DNA of 64,000 bases from Onchocerca lupi (GCA_028564675.1 JAOVVO010000114.1:92347-156346), one strand, 5' to 3'. Positions 14,437-27,373 are shown, numbered from the stretch's first letter. Translations and numbers: made by a program. Notes: a model not told the origin generated them from the sequence alone.

Positions 14437-14438
14437 AG
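14437..14438 (+). promoter_or_regulatory. Probable spliced-leader acceptor of prefoldin 5
   Basis: A long T tract ending in TTTTTTAG at 14438 is followed 36 nt later by the prefoldin ATG, with no upstream coding exon visible. Confidence 0.5.
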
Positions 14439-14474
14439 AGAATTTACACGAGGGATAAGGGTTGGACTATAGAG

Positions 14475-15772
14475 ATGGAAGTCCAACGAGAATTATCCAA
14501 CGGAAAGCAAGTAATTCCAATTACTGATTTAGGTGTCGACCAGCTTACCTATTTTCAGCGACAACTCGATCAAGAAATTACTTTTCTTACTGAATCCTTA
14601 AAGGTATCATTTTCATATTTTGCCTCATTTTCCGAATTAGCTTGGAGAATATCTCATGCTTGCAAAAGGTGTCATATTGATTCACCATTCTTACTTGATA
14701 CATGAATGTTTCAATAATTATTTCAAAAAGAAAAAAAAAATTTGATCGAAGCAATAGACAGGCAACGCTTATCTGATAAAAATTTGTTTTATCTCGTCAC
14801 ACTGTTAGAGTTGTTTAATTGGGCAATATTTTTTCTGAAATGTAAAGAAATTATTGTCATTTGTCAGTATTGTGACTCTGTTCGTGAGGTTTTTAGGAAC
14901 TGAAGGTTTTTGAATCAAAATTTATTGCAAGCGAAGAATCAGTATTGAATGTGGCCAAAATTCCCAATGATAAAGAAATTTTGGTACCATTAACAGAGTC
15001 GGCAAGTTTTGTTTTTCTTTTTTTCATAATCTTAAGTACTTTCTGATGTATATTATGATATATATTTCAGTGTTCCTAAGCACGTTTCGAGCAGATATTT
15101 TTAAATTTCTTGAATGCAAACATCGAGCAAAAAAGATCTGTTCATTCCAAATATTCGAATATTATTATTTCGCCCTTTTTTATAGACATTCATGAGATGC
15201 TTTGAAGTTTTCAGATGTACATTCCTGCAAAAATAGCTGACCCAAACAATCATTTGATTGAGATCGGTACGGGATATTTTGTAGAAATGAGCACTGAAAA
15301 AGCGGCGGATTATTTTAGGCGGAAGCAAAACTTTTTGAAAAAGCAGGTAGATTTTTGTTAAATAAATTTAGAAGTTATTTTTTGTTTTCTCAGTGGTTCG
15401 TTATCAAAACTGTCCGAAGTAATTTTGAATTCGTATGCCACAAAAAATTGACGATATTGAAGAGATGCATATACTACTGTCGTAAGTGTCCTGTTTTTAG
15501 TTATGATGAATAAAATTTGATTTCCTATTACTAGTACAACTTGAGATTTTCATTCCTTTTTACTTCTAGAAATTTGCCAGATTAAAGCGACAATACTTAT
15601 TCAGCGGAAATTGTTGTTAATTTTTCTTTAAATCATAATTTAGATGGAAGTAATAGAAGAAGCGTTGCCCGAGAAATATCGTGCTAGAACTACTATTATC
15701 GACAATTTGCAGAAGAAAATAAATGAGTATTGTTCTCAGGTTCAAATGAATAATATGAGTATTAAAAAGTAA
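14475..15772 (+). CDS. PFDN5: Prefoldin subunit 5
   Basis: Four exons, 14475-14603, 14897-15001, 15215-15346 and 15644-15772, give 164 aa (human 154). The match to the alpha-type prefoldin family is direct: LTYFQRQLDQEITFL, LKVFESKFIASEESV, the hairpin region ILVPLTES joined to MYIPAKIADP, then EIGTGYFVEMSTEKAADYF. These form two coiled-coil helices joined by the beta hairpins. Family role: part of the hexameric cytosolic co-chaperone that hands nascent actin and tubulin to CCT; vertebrate PFDN5 also binds MYC. The TES/MYI junction, conserved as SSMYVP in human, is only in frame if intron 2 starts with GC (TCG|GCAAGT at 15002). The next gene begins 424 nt downstream on the same strand, so the pair may be an operon. 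Confidence 0.95.
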
Positions 15773-16195
15773 AAGTGATCTCCTGCTTTCATGTCGTTTT
15801 TGTACATAATGACGCCAGTAAATTTCTGAACTAAGTCATTGATGCAGTTGACACGAACCATTCTTTTCTCTTCGTAAACATTTCAAATATCATTTGTTTT
15901 TTTTTTCGTTGGCCTTAATTTTTTTATCTTGTTTTACAATCATTAAATAAATATAAGTTATCTGATGGTTTTGTCGCATATTACTTCAAATGCAGTATGT
16001 CAAAATATCTTTTTTTTTTTTTTCCACAGACGGACATTGGAGAGGTTCTAGGCATTAAAATAGTCTATGCTTTGCTCTCATTTACTGGAATGGGGAATTT
16101 TATTGTTGGGATCTTCGAATTATTAGCTTATTAATGCGGAAATGAAAAATAAAAGCTTCAGATATATTATCTAGTGGGGGTCAAGTGAATTTTGG
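15773..16195 (+). other. Short intercistronic region, possible operon spacer
   Basis: Between the prefoldin stop and the EXOSC9 ATG there is an AATAAA-like signal near 15945 and then a long T tract ending in TTTTCCACAG at 16029. This resembles a nematode intercistronic region: a 3' end signal followed by a trans-splice acceptor. The first 5' UTR base would be 16030, leaving a 166-nt leader. Confidence 0.5.
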
Positions 16196-18728
16196 ATGCG
16201 AATTGAACCGCTTTCGAACTGTGAGAAGGCGTTCTTTCTCAATTCATTTAAACAGAATGTGGTAAGTATTAGAGATTGTTCATAATGATTCAGTTGTTAT
16301 CATCGGAGGTCAGTATTTCTTTTAGTTGGTAGAAGAATGCATGAAGATTAGTTTCAGTCCATTGATTTGTAACATGTAAATAAATGTACTATACAAGTTT
16401 CGTACGAATTTTGCAGCATCATGAGAATTTAAGGAAATTAGTTCATTCAGTTAGAATGTGCACGATATTCTGATCATATCTATGGTTATAGCGAATTGAT
16501 GGACGCAAATGTGATGAATTTCGAGAAGTGAAAGTTATTGTTGGTTCTGAACTTGGTAGTTGTCTTGTTATGCTTGGAGAAACAAAGTAAGTTCATTATC
16601 TAAGTATGGTGATAATATTATCTGTAAAGAAATCTGAAAATTAAAGAAGGAATGATCTCGAATTCGGGGAATTTTCCTCTTATAGATTCTGTATGTTATA
16701 GCAGTAGCTGCATTGGTAAATTTATTGATATTTTCCAGAGTTTCGGCACAAGTGAGCTGTTCACTTGTGGAACCTTCAACTACTAGAGGTAATATGGGTG
16801 TGGTTGAAGTGCAAGTGGATATGTCACCTATGGCTTCTCCTGATTATGAAGATGGTCGTCTTGGTTCGAAAGGCCTTGAACTAATGCGAATCCTTGAATT
16901 GTTATACCGTAATTGCGGTGTTATTGATCTCGAATCACTGTGTTTAAGGACATTTAAACAGGTTCTCACTGTACTTTGTCATATATTAAAATTTTGAGCT
17001 AAGATTTTTGCAAAGCAATGAATAATCTTGCAAAAATATTTTATTAGTGCATTTTTCTTGAATCATGCTCATTTTCAGGTCTGGCAGATACGCATTGATG
17101 TCCATGTATTGGCTTCAGATGGGTCATTAGTGGATTGTGCATGTATCGCATCCTTAACTGCTCTTGCCCATTTTCGAAGACCTGACGTTTCTGTGCTTCC
17201 TGATTCCATCATCATTGTAAGTTTTCTTTATCATTCTGTATGAATTAGCATTATTTCATAAGACTTCACGAGTCAGGTTTTGTTAAGAAATGTATGGTAC
17301 GATTACGAGATTACTAACTGTTACACCACCTCTTTCTGTTGAGATATAAAGCAGAAATAGATAGAAAACATTTTTATATTATTTCAGCATGGTAACGATG
17401 AGAAAATACCGATATCACTCAATATTTATCACATGCCGATTTGTGTAACATTTGGGATCACTTCAGATGGGTAAGTGTATGGCAGAAAATATGACATCTT
17501 TGGCTATGAAAATTATTTTCACTTTCTTATTTTTTAATTCTTCTCTTCTAATAATTCATTTTAGCCAAAATATAATCGATCCGACTGATAAAGAGGAGCA
17601 GTGCCTAAGAGGATCACTCATTGTAGCTACAAATAAAAGGCATGAAATTTGCGCACTGCATCAGTCAGGAAATTTTTTGCTCAATGAACAATTGGTAAGT
17701 TAAGGAAAATTACATCAATTGTACTAATGAAGATTTCAGTTGAAGAGTATAAGTTTAAATAGATGTGTAAAAAGTTATAGATTGTGCAATGTGTTGATCG
17801 AGCAATACAAAGAGCTATTGACGTAACAGAATTGATATATTCGGTCATCGCAGATGATAATTTGAAAAGGTCCGTTCCACATTTTGTAATATTCTTTGGT
17901 GTTCATTTTTTTCATGTCTATCCCAAATCGAATAGAAATTTTTCAGATCGAATCGGCAGCAAGTAAATGGATTTAGCGAACTTATAAGCTTAAATGTGCT
18001 TACATCGCATCAATGCGAACCCAATGAACTTATTGCTCCTGCAATAAAGATTGATGCCTTAGGAAATATTCCTAGCATAGAAGAGGACATCAAAACCAGT
18101 GTAAATTGTGATCTATCATTAACTAGAGAGCAAAATATTTCCAGAACTCCCATAAAATAAAAGTTTATGTAAAAAGAATTCAGAAGACTACAAAATAAAT
18201 CTAAGTATTCATTCACTACTGAAATTTATTGATTTCAGGACAACCAGATGCAGATTGGTAGTGATAGTAGAATTGTAGGGCAAAAGAATGACGAAGATGT
18301 GGAGCTTATGGAACAAGTTCAAAGTATTACCTCCTTAGAAGAATCAAAGAAACAAGGAAATGTAAGATTTGAGCTTTTTCATGGTCACCCTAATTTAATT
18401 ATTCATCTCTTTTATCTTTTTTAAGACTAGCTTTTCTTTTCAATACTACATTGTTTTCCGAAGATCTTTCATTTTCGCGTACCATGGTAAAGATGTAGTT
18501 GATAGCCGCATAATAATATATGCAATAGCAACCTTAGTAATTATAGAAATGTAGAATCAATATAACTTTTACACCATCTGTGAATTATATATTTTTTCAT
18601 AAGATTTTCATAGAATGTTCTTGACAATGAATTGTTGGTGCATTTTTCAGAAGAATCCAAGAGATTTGGAAGAAGTGGACGAACTTTTACAAAGCATTGA
18701 AGAAGAATTTGGAAATCCGATTGACTGA
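16196..18728 (+). CDS. EXOSC9: Exosome complex component RRP45 / EXOSC9
   Basis: Ten exons: 16196-16261, 16492-16586, 16739-16961, 17079-17216, 17388-17470, 17565-17694, 17781-17869, 17947-18100, 18239-18361 and 18651-18728. They sum to 1179 nt, 392 aa (human 439). The N-terminus MRIEPLSNCEKAFF and the RNase PH-fold stretches RIDGRKCDEFREV, AQVSCSLVEPS, QIRIDVHVLASDGSLVDCA, LAHFRRPDVSV and YHMPICVTFGI follow human EXOSC9 closely. It is a structural, catalytically inactive RNase PH-like subunit of the exosome ring, acting in 3'-5' RNA processing and decay in nucleus and cytoplasm. The acidic C-terminal tail is short compared with vertebrates. Reading through the exon 8 donor would instead end the protein at 18160 after 20 more residues, a possible alternative terminus. 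Confidence 0.95.
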
Positions 18729-19458
18729 TCAAAAAGATGATTTCATTATTTGTTTACTGAATGAGAAGCAATTTACATTAAATAATGAAAGTGAGAAGTT
18801 TTTTTTTTTTTGATTTTTCATTAAATAGTGAGAGTGTAAAAAAAGAATAAAATATACTGGAGTGTAGCAACAAATGTATCACAAAAAACATGCATAAATC
18901 AAAGTATTTCAAGGAATATAAGAATAATCTAGCAATATTGTGAGTCAGCAGAAAGACGGAAGTAACTTCTCAAAGACATAAGTTTCTAGTTATGTTAAGC
19001 TTTACTAATATAATGCATGGATAAATTTTAAAATAAGTTTAGTGCCGAATCACTATAATGCACAATGTAGTGAAAATTTACTGTAGCAAAAAAATTGGCT
19101 CCAAAATTCTTAGCAGTTTATTACATTCAATTTTCATTATTGACTATTAAGTCGTAATGTGTCTACCTCGGATATGTACTTAGTTTTACAATGCACGATT
19201 ATCAATTTTTCAGTGAGATGGTATTTGAATAAAAGGCATTTATATAAAGAAGAGTGATAGAAATGATATCGCAAAGTTCGTTGCTCTTTTCAACGTTCAG
19301 GAACAAGTATTGACAGCATAATTGAAGCAAAGCGTAATGTTTTTCAAAATAAAGGTATTATTTGATAACGTATGCAGTAGAATACGGCGCATCGTTCTAA
19401 TTCTTATAAAAATGATGAAGGAATGTGAAGTATGAAATCGATTGAGAGGAAGAGCTTT
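18729..19458. other. Convergent 3' flanks of EXOSC9 and DHHC genes
   Basis: About 730 bp between two stop codons. It has AATAAA-type signals on the + side (for example near 18846) and no supported gene. Confidence 0.6.
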
Positions 19459-22224
19459 TTATATTACACGCACTACATCATCATCATCATCATTTGAATC
19501 GCGAAGCAGAAGTCTTTTCCGTTCAGCTTGAAAACTTTTCTGATGAAAAGTTATACCATTTCCATGCCTTGAAATAAATCAAGTTTCAATCTCTAAGACC
19601 ACATTACTTTTCTCACAGCAAAATGAACTGAGCGGTAAAGGCGTAACAGGTTCGCAAAAGGGACATATGATCTGAGTCATATTTAAATCCAAAATACAGT
19701 AATACTTTTTACCCATGATAATGATAACCGAAAATTAAAAGAGAAATACCATGAGATTATTTTCGTTGCAATAAAGAAAAAAATGCGACAGACGTGATTC
19801 TAGACTTAATCGGAAGCCCTTTGGCGTGTATATCACAATGACTGTTTGTTATAAACCTTACCCGTTCTATGCAGACTGTGCGATTGTTGTATTGCCCTAG
19901 AACTCACTGAGTACTGTACGCCATCACCGCAACTGAAGTTCAACTAGCATCACTGTTCGTAAAAAAACACTATACGGGCTAAGTCATTAAAACAAAAATC
20001 TTCTAAACTTTGCAAGATTCAATTCATTAAACGAGAATATGGGAATACTTACGATGAAAATATAGGTAAGAACCAGAAAAGGCACATATCACCAAAAACT
20101 TGTCTGAAGTTGTGTCGTATACCAAGATTAAAGCCATTTTTATCAATACCATAAATGAATATCGGAGGACGAAATGATTCTGTAAAGTAAATAAACAAAT
20201 TAAACAATTTAATGATTAACCATATAACTCATTACAAAATCCAATCCTATAATTGCTCTGAGTGAAAGAAACATTCTGCAAACGATCTCCTCGCCTAATA
20301 ATTCATTTATATTTAAAAATCTTGAAGTAATCAATCTATCTTTGCAATAATAAAGACGAGAAGATACAACCAAAAACAGTTGACTTGGAAACATATGTGA
20401 AGAAGTGTTCGAGCATTGTCAGAAACAAAACCCTTAACTGACCAATTGTAGACTGATTTCGAGCCGTCAAATATATGTGATATGCGAAGAGAAATGTAAT
20501 AGAAGCTGCGAACATTCCAGCCACAAAAAAGAGAAAAACGATGTGGAAACGGCCATAACCAGCGCTCAGTCGTAAAGTATTCTGCAATCAGTAAAGCGAT
20601 GTAATTATGGAAAATGTATGCTTGTCTTAATTACCTTTCTTGAAAAATTCGCTACAGAAATTCTTAATTCATTATTTTCACTGATAAGTTGCTAACATAA
20701 TGAATGTTTCGTTTTTGTTCGCTAATTATATATAGCATTATTTTGACATCTCAAAGCAAAACTTACTTTCCAGAATGCAATAAAATATTGTAAATCTGTT
20801 AGTGCACCCCAAAGGCACAGAACGAGGCCGTAAAAGAGAAATTGAAGAAAAAATTTATAATTCAAATAATTTATACACGTATTGACCCATGGGCAGTGAT
20901 GATCAAATTTCCTGAAAGTATCATTATTACGAGTTCCTGATTACAAGAATTATAACTAAAAAGAACAGCTAATTGCAATTTATGAATACATTAAGTAAAA
21001 CTTACAAAACGCAATGGCCACAAATAGAGCAATGATGGGAACGATCAGGTTTGATACAACTACACTTATAACAGTACCGTATGCCTGAAGTTTTATGCTA
21101 ATATGCAAAACAAAGCTCAAAAATTTTGAAACATTTCGCAAATTCTGTAATATTTAATCTAAAGAGTCAAAATAATTATCTCGTACACAAAATATAAAGT
21201 TGAATATACGTTTCTTCGCATAACGGATACATAAACATGAAAAATTACCAAATCACTCATATTTAATCCACTGATAGTTAAACTACCGTTACACCCCATA
21301 TATTTTAATTACTAAAAAAATAACGCATAGCTAGATATACAACTAAATGAGTTTGTTGCTAGTATCTTTAAAAAGAAAAAACCAGTCCCACTAAATGAAA
21401 CCTGAATTAAAAAAACAGCAAAACCATACTTCCATCATTATTACGGTTATTCACTGGAATCTGATGCTGTTTTACATAATATTCCAGTATTTCTCGACAC
21501 TCAAATTCTTCCAAACTACAAAGATCTTGTCGCGTACGTGAATCAACATAAAACTGTAAAATAAAATGCTTCCGAAAAGAAAAGGAAATATCATAAATTT
21601 ATATATATCATAAATAGAACAATGATTATTCATTCTTGGGTTATCTCATACAATCATTATCAAATTCTGGGAATTTGAAATTATCACCATTTTGGGTGGT
21701 CGGCTAACTGGTTGAAAAATCGTTTCATAATATGACCACAGAAACATAAACAACAACAAATGAAAGACAAATAGATACACAGCACGTTCAAAATTATCTT
21801 CGACTGTTACTAAAAATTTAGTGATATACTGTAATAAAATGCATCATTCAATTCCAAACTAGGGAAAAAAAAGTGCAAATATATCTTTTTTATATTTCTT
21901 TCATTTACTAATTTTCGTTTTTAGGCAATATGACCAGTAAAGAAATAAATTAGTTTCATCAACTAGAATGTATGAAGTATTTGCAAAGTCTGATTAAACC
22001 TTTCTTCCTGAATTCACAATACTCAATCAAAATATTAAGTAATAAAATAGAGTTATGTTACATGGAAAATTAAAATAAGTTTGAAGAAAAAGTAACTTAC
22101 AGAAACATAACTGCACAACATAAGCAAAATATGCCCAACAAACTATTGTAACGATGAAAATAACTGGTAACCAACGGATAAAAAAAATAATACTGCGTAA
22201 ACAAACATTATCAAAGCAAGTCAT
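19459..22224 (-). CDS. DHHC palmitoyltransferase, ZDHHC2/15/20 group
   Basis: Eight exons: 22224-22101, 21809-21688, 21553-21430, 21084-21006, 20911-20767, 20581-20443, 20179-20053 and 19567-19459, giving 322 aa. Order: TM1-TM2, with WSYYETIF ending TM2; the cysteine-rich domain IRYCYKCSCIKPDRSHHCSI; then the catalytic FDHHCPWVNTCI; TM3 and TM4; the TTxE-equivalent region NQSTIESFRPP; and NFRQVFGDMCLFWFLPIFSS. This matches ZDHHC2/15/20, four-pass Golgi/plasma membrane enzymes that S-acylate cytosolic cysteines. All zinc ligands and the DHHC cysteine are present. The tail is shorter than in vertebrates and ends in a run of five Asp encoded by a GAT repeat. The ATG is only 2 nt after CTGCAG, so it is either SL trans-spliced there or has an unseen upstream exon. 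Confidence 0.94.
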
Positions 22225-22916
22225 CCCTGCAGTAATGTTAACATGATATAAAATATGAAAAAGACAACCAGTTTTAATGACAATTATGAAATATGAAAAA
22301 ATAATTAACTCCTCCTCTATCTCTGTTTTAATTTTTTGTTCTCTTGAAATGACAGAAAACCAGCAGTAACAGTATCGCCTAAAATTGATAGTATATAATG
22401 GAAATGATGGTGACAATACCTGTTAGATATCTCAATCCATCAGATGCATTGCTGAATGTTTTCAAAGATCATCCGATGATAGTCCATTTAAAAGCCGAAA
22501 AAAAAGAATTAAAGATGTTTAAAAATATTAATAAAGATAGAACAAATATTTAAAGATCCAAATTTTTATAAATACTAATAATAAAATGAAATAAAATAAA
22601 CAATCAAGCATAGCAATTAACCGTTAAATTACCGCATTTCTTTTATCGTTGATGTTCGATATTAAAAAACTTTTTGATCTGAAGAAAAAAAGAATTTGAA
22701 TTATAGAAGTAATAACAGTAATATGTTAGCTTTGGGAGAAAATTTGAAATTAAGTGTATAATATTATTTCCATTATGTAATTCTGTCCTGAAACACCGAT
22801 CTCACAGATGAAAACGAAAGGTTTCGGAAAAACCAAAATGAAATGAAACATGAAAATATTGCGGCTGTACATGCAATAATCTAATCCCATTGGATGGAAA
22901 TTGCATTTCTTCGAAC

Positions 22917-23830
22917 GTGTAATTACGTCACGGAAGTCTATTTAATAGAGATTCAGTTCAATGTTGTTTACGTTGTGGATGAATTTGTGGACTAAATCTA
23001 AAAACTTAACGGAAATCAATAGGTTTTTCTGGGAGAATGATAAAAAAAATCGTAAATCAAAAACCGAAACAATTTAGTTTATTCAGTTTTTTTATTAATA
23101 AATCACTTCAAATACAATTTGAAATGGCTTATTTATATAATTATTTCATAAAAAGTTAAAACAAAAACAAAAGCCTTCCATCCGGAAAATTATTAAACCA
23201 TTTTTCTGAAAAATACAGAACAGTTCAGAAAATTTTTTGAAAATTTGCTGCATATTTTCAAATAAGGTATTATATCTGTCCATATATTGTTTAAATTAAT
23301 CCAAAAATACAAAAAAAAAAAACATGAGAGCAAAAAAATAAATTTAATTTTAACATTTTAATTTTTTTTTTATTTTTTGTGTTTTGGTTCAGTAATTCGT
23401 TGTGGTTTTTTTTTTTTGAAATCTGTCTGACAAATGTCTTCTCAACAATTCAATTCAATATTAGGACATGTTCATATCATGAAGTCTATCTAACAGATAT
23501 CTTTTTAACAATTTAATTCAGTGAAGAAAAAAGACGTGCTCACATCTGATATATTCACGTTCATACGTGTTCAAAGCAATTGTTCACGTCACGGAAGCAT
23601 GTCTACAAATGTTTGTTTCGTAATTCAGTTCAATGTTGTAATGTGGTTACGTCATGAAAGTTCATCTGATATTTCTTTAATAATTCAATCAATGTTGAAA
23701 GATGTTCACGTCATGAAATTCTGTCTGATAAATGTTTCTGCAATAACTCAATTCCATGTTGTGATATGGTTACGTCATAAAACTTTGTTCATATAAACTA
23801 GACATCATGGAAGTTTGTCCAATGAATGCT
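22917..23830. repeat. Degenerate ~65-75 bp tandem repeat carrying ACGTCA
   Basis: Diverged units of the pattern GTTACGTCATGAAA - TCTGATAAAT - AATTCAATTCAATGTTG recur at about 22920-22980 and several times from 23440 to 23830. The open frame at 23521-23796 simply translates this repeat, with similar VVxWLRH segments recurring, and is not taken as a gene. Confidence 0.6.
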
Positions 23831-23971
23831 CATAATTTATGCTATCAGATGAAATCTTATTAATTCTCTTTCCAATTAACGAATGAATTTAATTGCACAA
23901 TTCACATCTGAAGAAGGGCGAAAGAGAATTTAAAAAAAAATTGAAAAAATTCCCAAATTAATTGCTTACAG

Positions 23972-23993
23972 ATATATATATATATATATATAT
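23972..23993. repeat. (AT)n microsatellite
   Basis: Eleven AT/TA dinucleotides without interruption. Confidence 0.9.
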
Positions 23994-26900
23994 GAAGTAC
24001 GCTTCAATGAATAAATTTAATTTTATGATGCACACGAGGGTAAAGAAGAAGAGAATTTTTTAAAAAAATTTAAAAAGTCTGAAATAGCTGCTTGCAGTTG
24101 TGAAGTATGCTTATGCACTTCAAAGTAGTAAAATGCAATTAACTTTAACTAATTTCCCGCCTTTCTTTAATTGAAATTTCGATCCATTCTTATCTCTTAG
24201 CATAATTTTGCAAATTAATTTGTTTGAAACATTGTACAATCCTTTAAATGTTTCTTATATATGATAGAAATTTGATGGACTTTTGGATTTTGTTTGCATG
24301 TTTTGTTAATTCTATATCAGTAGAGTAAATTTAACCTTGAGTTTCAATTTATCAGATAAAATATTCCCGAATAAATATATTATATTCTAATCAGGCCGAA
24401 AATTATTTTAATAAGTTGAATAAAGTGAAATTTTAATTGTATTAGTTAAAATTTCAGTTATTATTAGTTTGTATTAGTTAAAATTTCAGTTCCTAACTTA
24501 TTATTTTAGAAAATTGGAAATTTTAAATTTCCAATAAGATTTGATCTTTGTAATTAATTACCGATTTCTTTTTTTTTTTATTATTGAGATCATGACAAAA
24601 TTATATACTAAGTGTGAAACTGAAAGGGATGTTTATCAGCATACTTTACTCTTTCAATTAATTACATCTTTTTTCTCAAACCAGCAATTATCCATGTTAA
24701 CAAATGTCATTATCAATGTGATGTTTTAGTAGAATAATGATTTATCATATATCATAAAATGCGATCATGTATATTACATGTAATTATAGTGATAATGATA
24801 ATGATAAATGATATAAATGAATTAAACTTATCGAATATGATAGCGCTTTGGAAAAAACATAAACGGAACAGTACTGTCATTTACCAAATTTATTTCGGTA
24901 TTTTCTGAGCAATTTCGTTCACTTTCCTTCTCTTCTTTTTGCAAAATTTATTGGAACAGTACGAGGTAAAGGACAAATTGAATATTTATGATTGGATAAT
25001 GAATCAAATTGAATGGGTTACTTGCTGGTTACAATTATAGTTGTTGAAGAAATTGATTTGTGGCAAGGCAAGGTCGACTCATTTTCCATTTTCTTCCACT
25101 CAACTTAATGATACGCTTCTCCCTCACTTCTCTCTTCTTCGCACTCAAAATTTCAGAAAATTTAAATAAAAAATTGCCAGAATTATGATTCTGTTTACCA
25201 TTCTTACAAACAAATTAATTGCTCTTACATTTCATTACATTTATATATTTCATTAATTGAATGAAAATTAGATACTGGAAATGTGAAATTTAAGAATAAA
25301 GAATTCAAAGAAAGCTGATAACCATGCTAATCAGAAAGGCTGATAATCTCGATTACGCAAATCAGAAAATCAATAGAAATGAAAGAAATCATATTAAATT
25401 GATCAATTATTAAGAGTACGACAAGAAGAATAAGAGAATTGTCAAGAAAGTGATAGTTTGGAATGAAATTTAGCAGAGGATGAAATTTAGTAAGCATTAG
25501 GCTTAGCAAGAAGCTTAAGCAATCGTTATCAGCATTTTTACTGGAATGCTTTAGACAACTTTGATTATTTGTTAAAATTTATTAGCTTTTATATTAGTGA
25601 TATGTATTATTACTTTTCAAATTCAAATAATTTAATATTTTAAATATTTTTTTTTTTTATATTTTTCTCTTGAAAATGAATAATTTTGTATGAATTGATT
25701 GAGAATGAATTGATATTTTCTCATTATATCTTTTTTCTTTTTTTCTTTCATTTGCTTACTATATTAATTTGCAAGTTTATACACTTTTATTTCAAATATC
25801 TCTCAATTTTTTGCACTTTTTAAATAATTTCAAATTTAGATAGTTTGATTTCAAATAAATTTTATAATTTTATTTGCACCTGATAAATATATTCTATGAA
25901 ATGAATGCCGGAATGGCAAAAGATTAGACATTGAATAGAATGGATTGATCGAAACAATAATCCTTTGACAAATTTTCTATGAATAGGGTGAAATAAAGTG
26001 GATTTAGGGACAAATATTTCAACTAAAATTTGTCGAAATTAAATTTCTGAAAAATTAAATTTATTCGTTTGATACGTCAATGCATTTGTATCCATATTTT
26101 TGTGTAAATATGTCTCCACACATATTATAATTGAAATAATTTGTGCTATAAAATGAATAAAAGATATAATTTTCATTCAAATTTTTTCAGAAGTAAATTG
26201 AAATTATAGGAATAGTTTAGAAATTGAATAATATAATGCCTTGAAGAAAAAAAAAAAGTCCCGAGAAAAGTTAATATCTGAATTCTGTGCTTATCATAAA
26301 CGCGAAGGAAGATTAGAAAAAAATTAGCTATTGGAATTTAAATATATGATTAAATTCAGATACCAGGAATCTACTATAAATTCATGAAACTACCATAAAC
26401 TAAATATCATAAATCTACCACAAATTCCAGTTTTGGATTACTTTTCCGCAAATTTTGCAATTTTTCTAGGCACCATATTTTTCCTCAATGGAAATAACAA
26501 TAATTTTCCGATTTGAAAACTTTTTTTTTACTTTTACTTCAATTAAAATATGTAATCCTAGATGCAATCTAGCGATTTCTAATTTACAATATCTTTATTT
26601 CAACTTTATCAATCAATTAGTTGGAAAACTTTTGCTCAGTTCTTATCAGCATATCGCTGAAGAAATGAAGGAAGCTTATCGGGATTTTGCCTAATCAACT
26701 TTAGTCACTTTTTTAGATTGTGATTTGTTATAATTGAAAAAAAAAAAAGCTTATCAAATACATTTATTTTGACCGTAAAATTCAAAGTGTAGGAAAATTT
26801 TATGAAAGATTTTAGAAAGGCTTTTTTTTTTTTTCTTGCATTTGTATTTATCTATAAAAGAGAAAATTCACGAATTTTGGAAATAATTCTGCTTTAAAAG

Positions 26901-27196
26901 CTATTCGTAAAATTTCTTGGCATCTTTGAATAAAATTATGATTACAGATTAAATAACGGGAATTCGAAATGTTGTTGGATTAAAAATTAAGTATTTAATA
27001 ATATATATATATGTATTGACATAAAGAATCGTATATGTTGTTTTCAAGAATAACACAGTAATACTTCTTGAATGTGACATATGATGATAATTGATGATAA
27101 TTGCATCATCAGTTTGTGATAATTCAGATTTCTAGCTTATTAAAATTTCATTAAACAACTTGATTTCATTAGGTTGATGATTTGAGAGTGATAAAA

Positions 27197-27373
27197 ATGA
27201 AGACGAAAAGTTGGCAATTGAGCAGACGAATAGAAATAAGGCTCGTATTGACTTTTCTCTTTTCCTCAACTTGGCCGTTGATTGTGCTTCACATTGCATT
27301 TAGCCAAGAGATAGCAAGGCCTGTCGATGACAAAAAAAAAAGGAAAAAAAAACCGATAAATAAGCGGTTTTGA
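27197..27373 (+). CDS. Possible small secreted basic peptide (58 aa), unproven
   Basis: Single open frame in the gene-poor tract. The sequence shows an N-terminal basic part (MKTKSWQLSRR), a strongly hydrophobic segment of about 20 residues (LVLTFLFSSTWPLIVLHIAF), then a short lysine-rich tail (DDKKKRKKKPINKRF). That is the layout of a signal peptide plus small cationic peptide. I recognise no family. The poly-A run encoding the lysines could equally be low-complexity chance in an AT-rich region. No splice partner or clear promoter was found. Confidence 0.15.
   Translation: MKTKSWQLSRRIEIRLVLTFLFSSTWPLIVLHIAFSQEIARPVDDKKKRKKKPINKRF

Larger units (their letters stand above)
13451..14438. promoter_or_regulatory. 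Divergent promoter region between WDR7 and prefoldin 5
   Basis: About 1 kb separates the two divergent 5' ends, so it should contain both promoters. Visible structure: a cluster of imperfect TGTAATAGAT repeats at about 13622-13705, a CG-containing stretch near 13740-13930, and a hairpin built on CATAAGTGC/GCACTTATG at about 14173-14210 with a further GCACTTAT copy at about 14226. I cannot assign transcription start sites. Confidence 0.5.

Noticed and set aside
23521..23796. 91-codon open frame on +
   Set aside because: It translates the degenerate tandem repeat; its internal peptide repeats mirror the DNA repeat.
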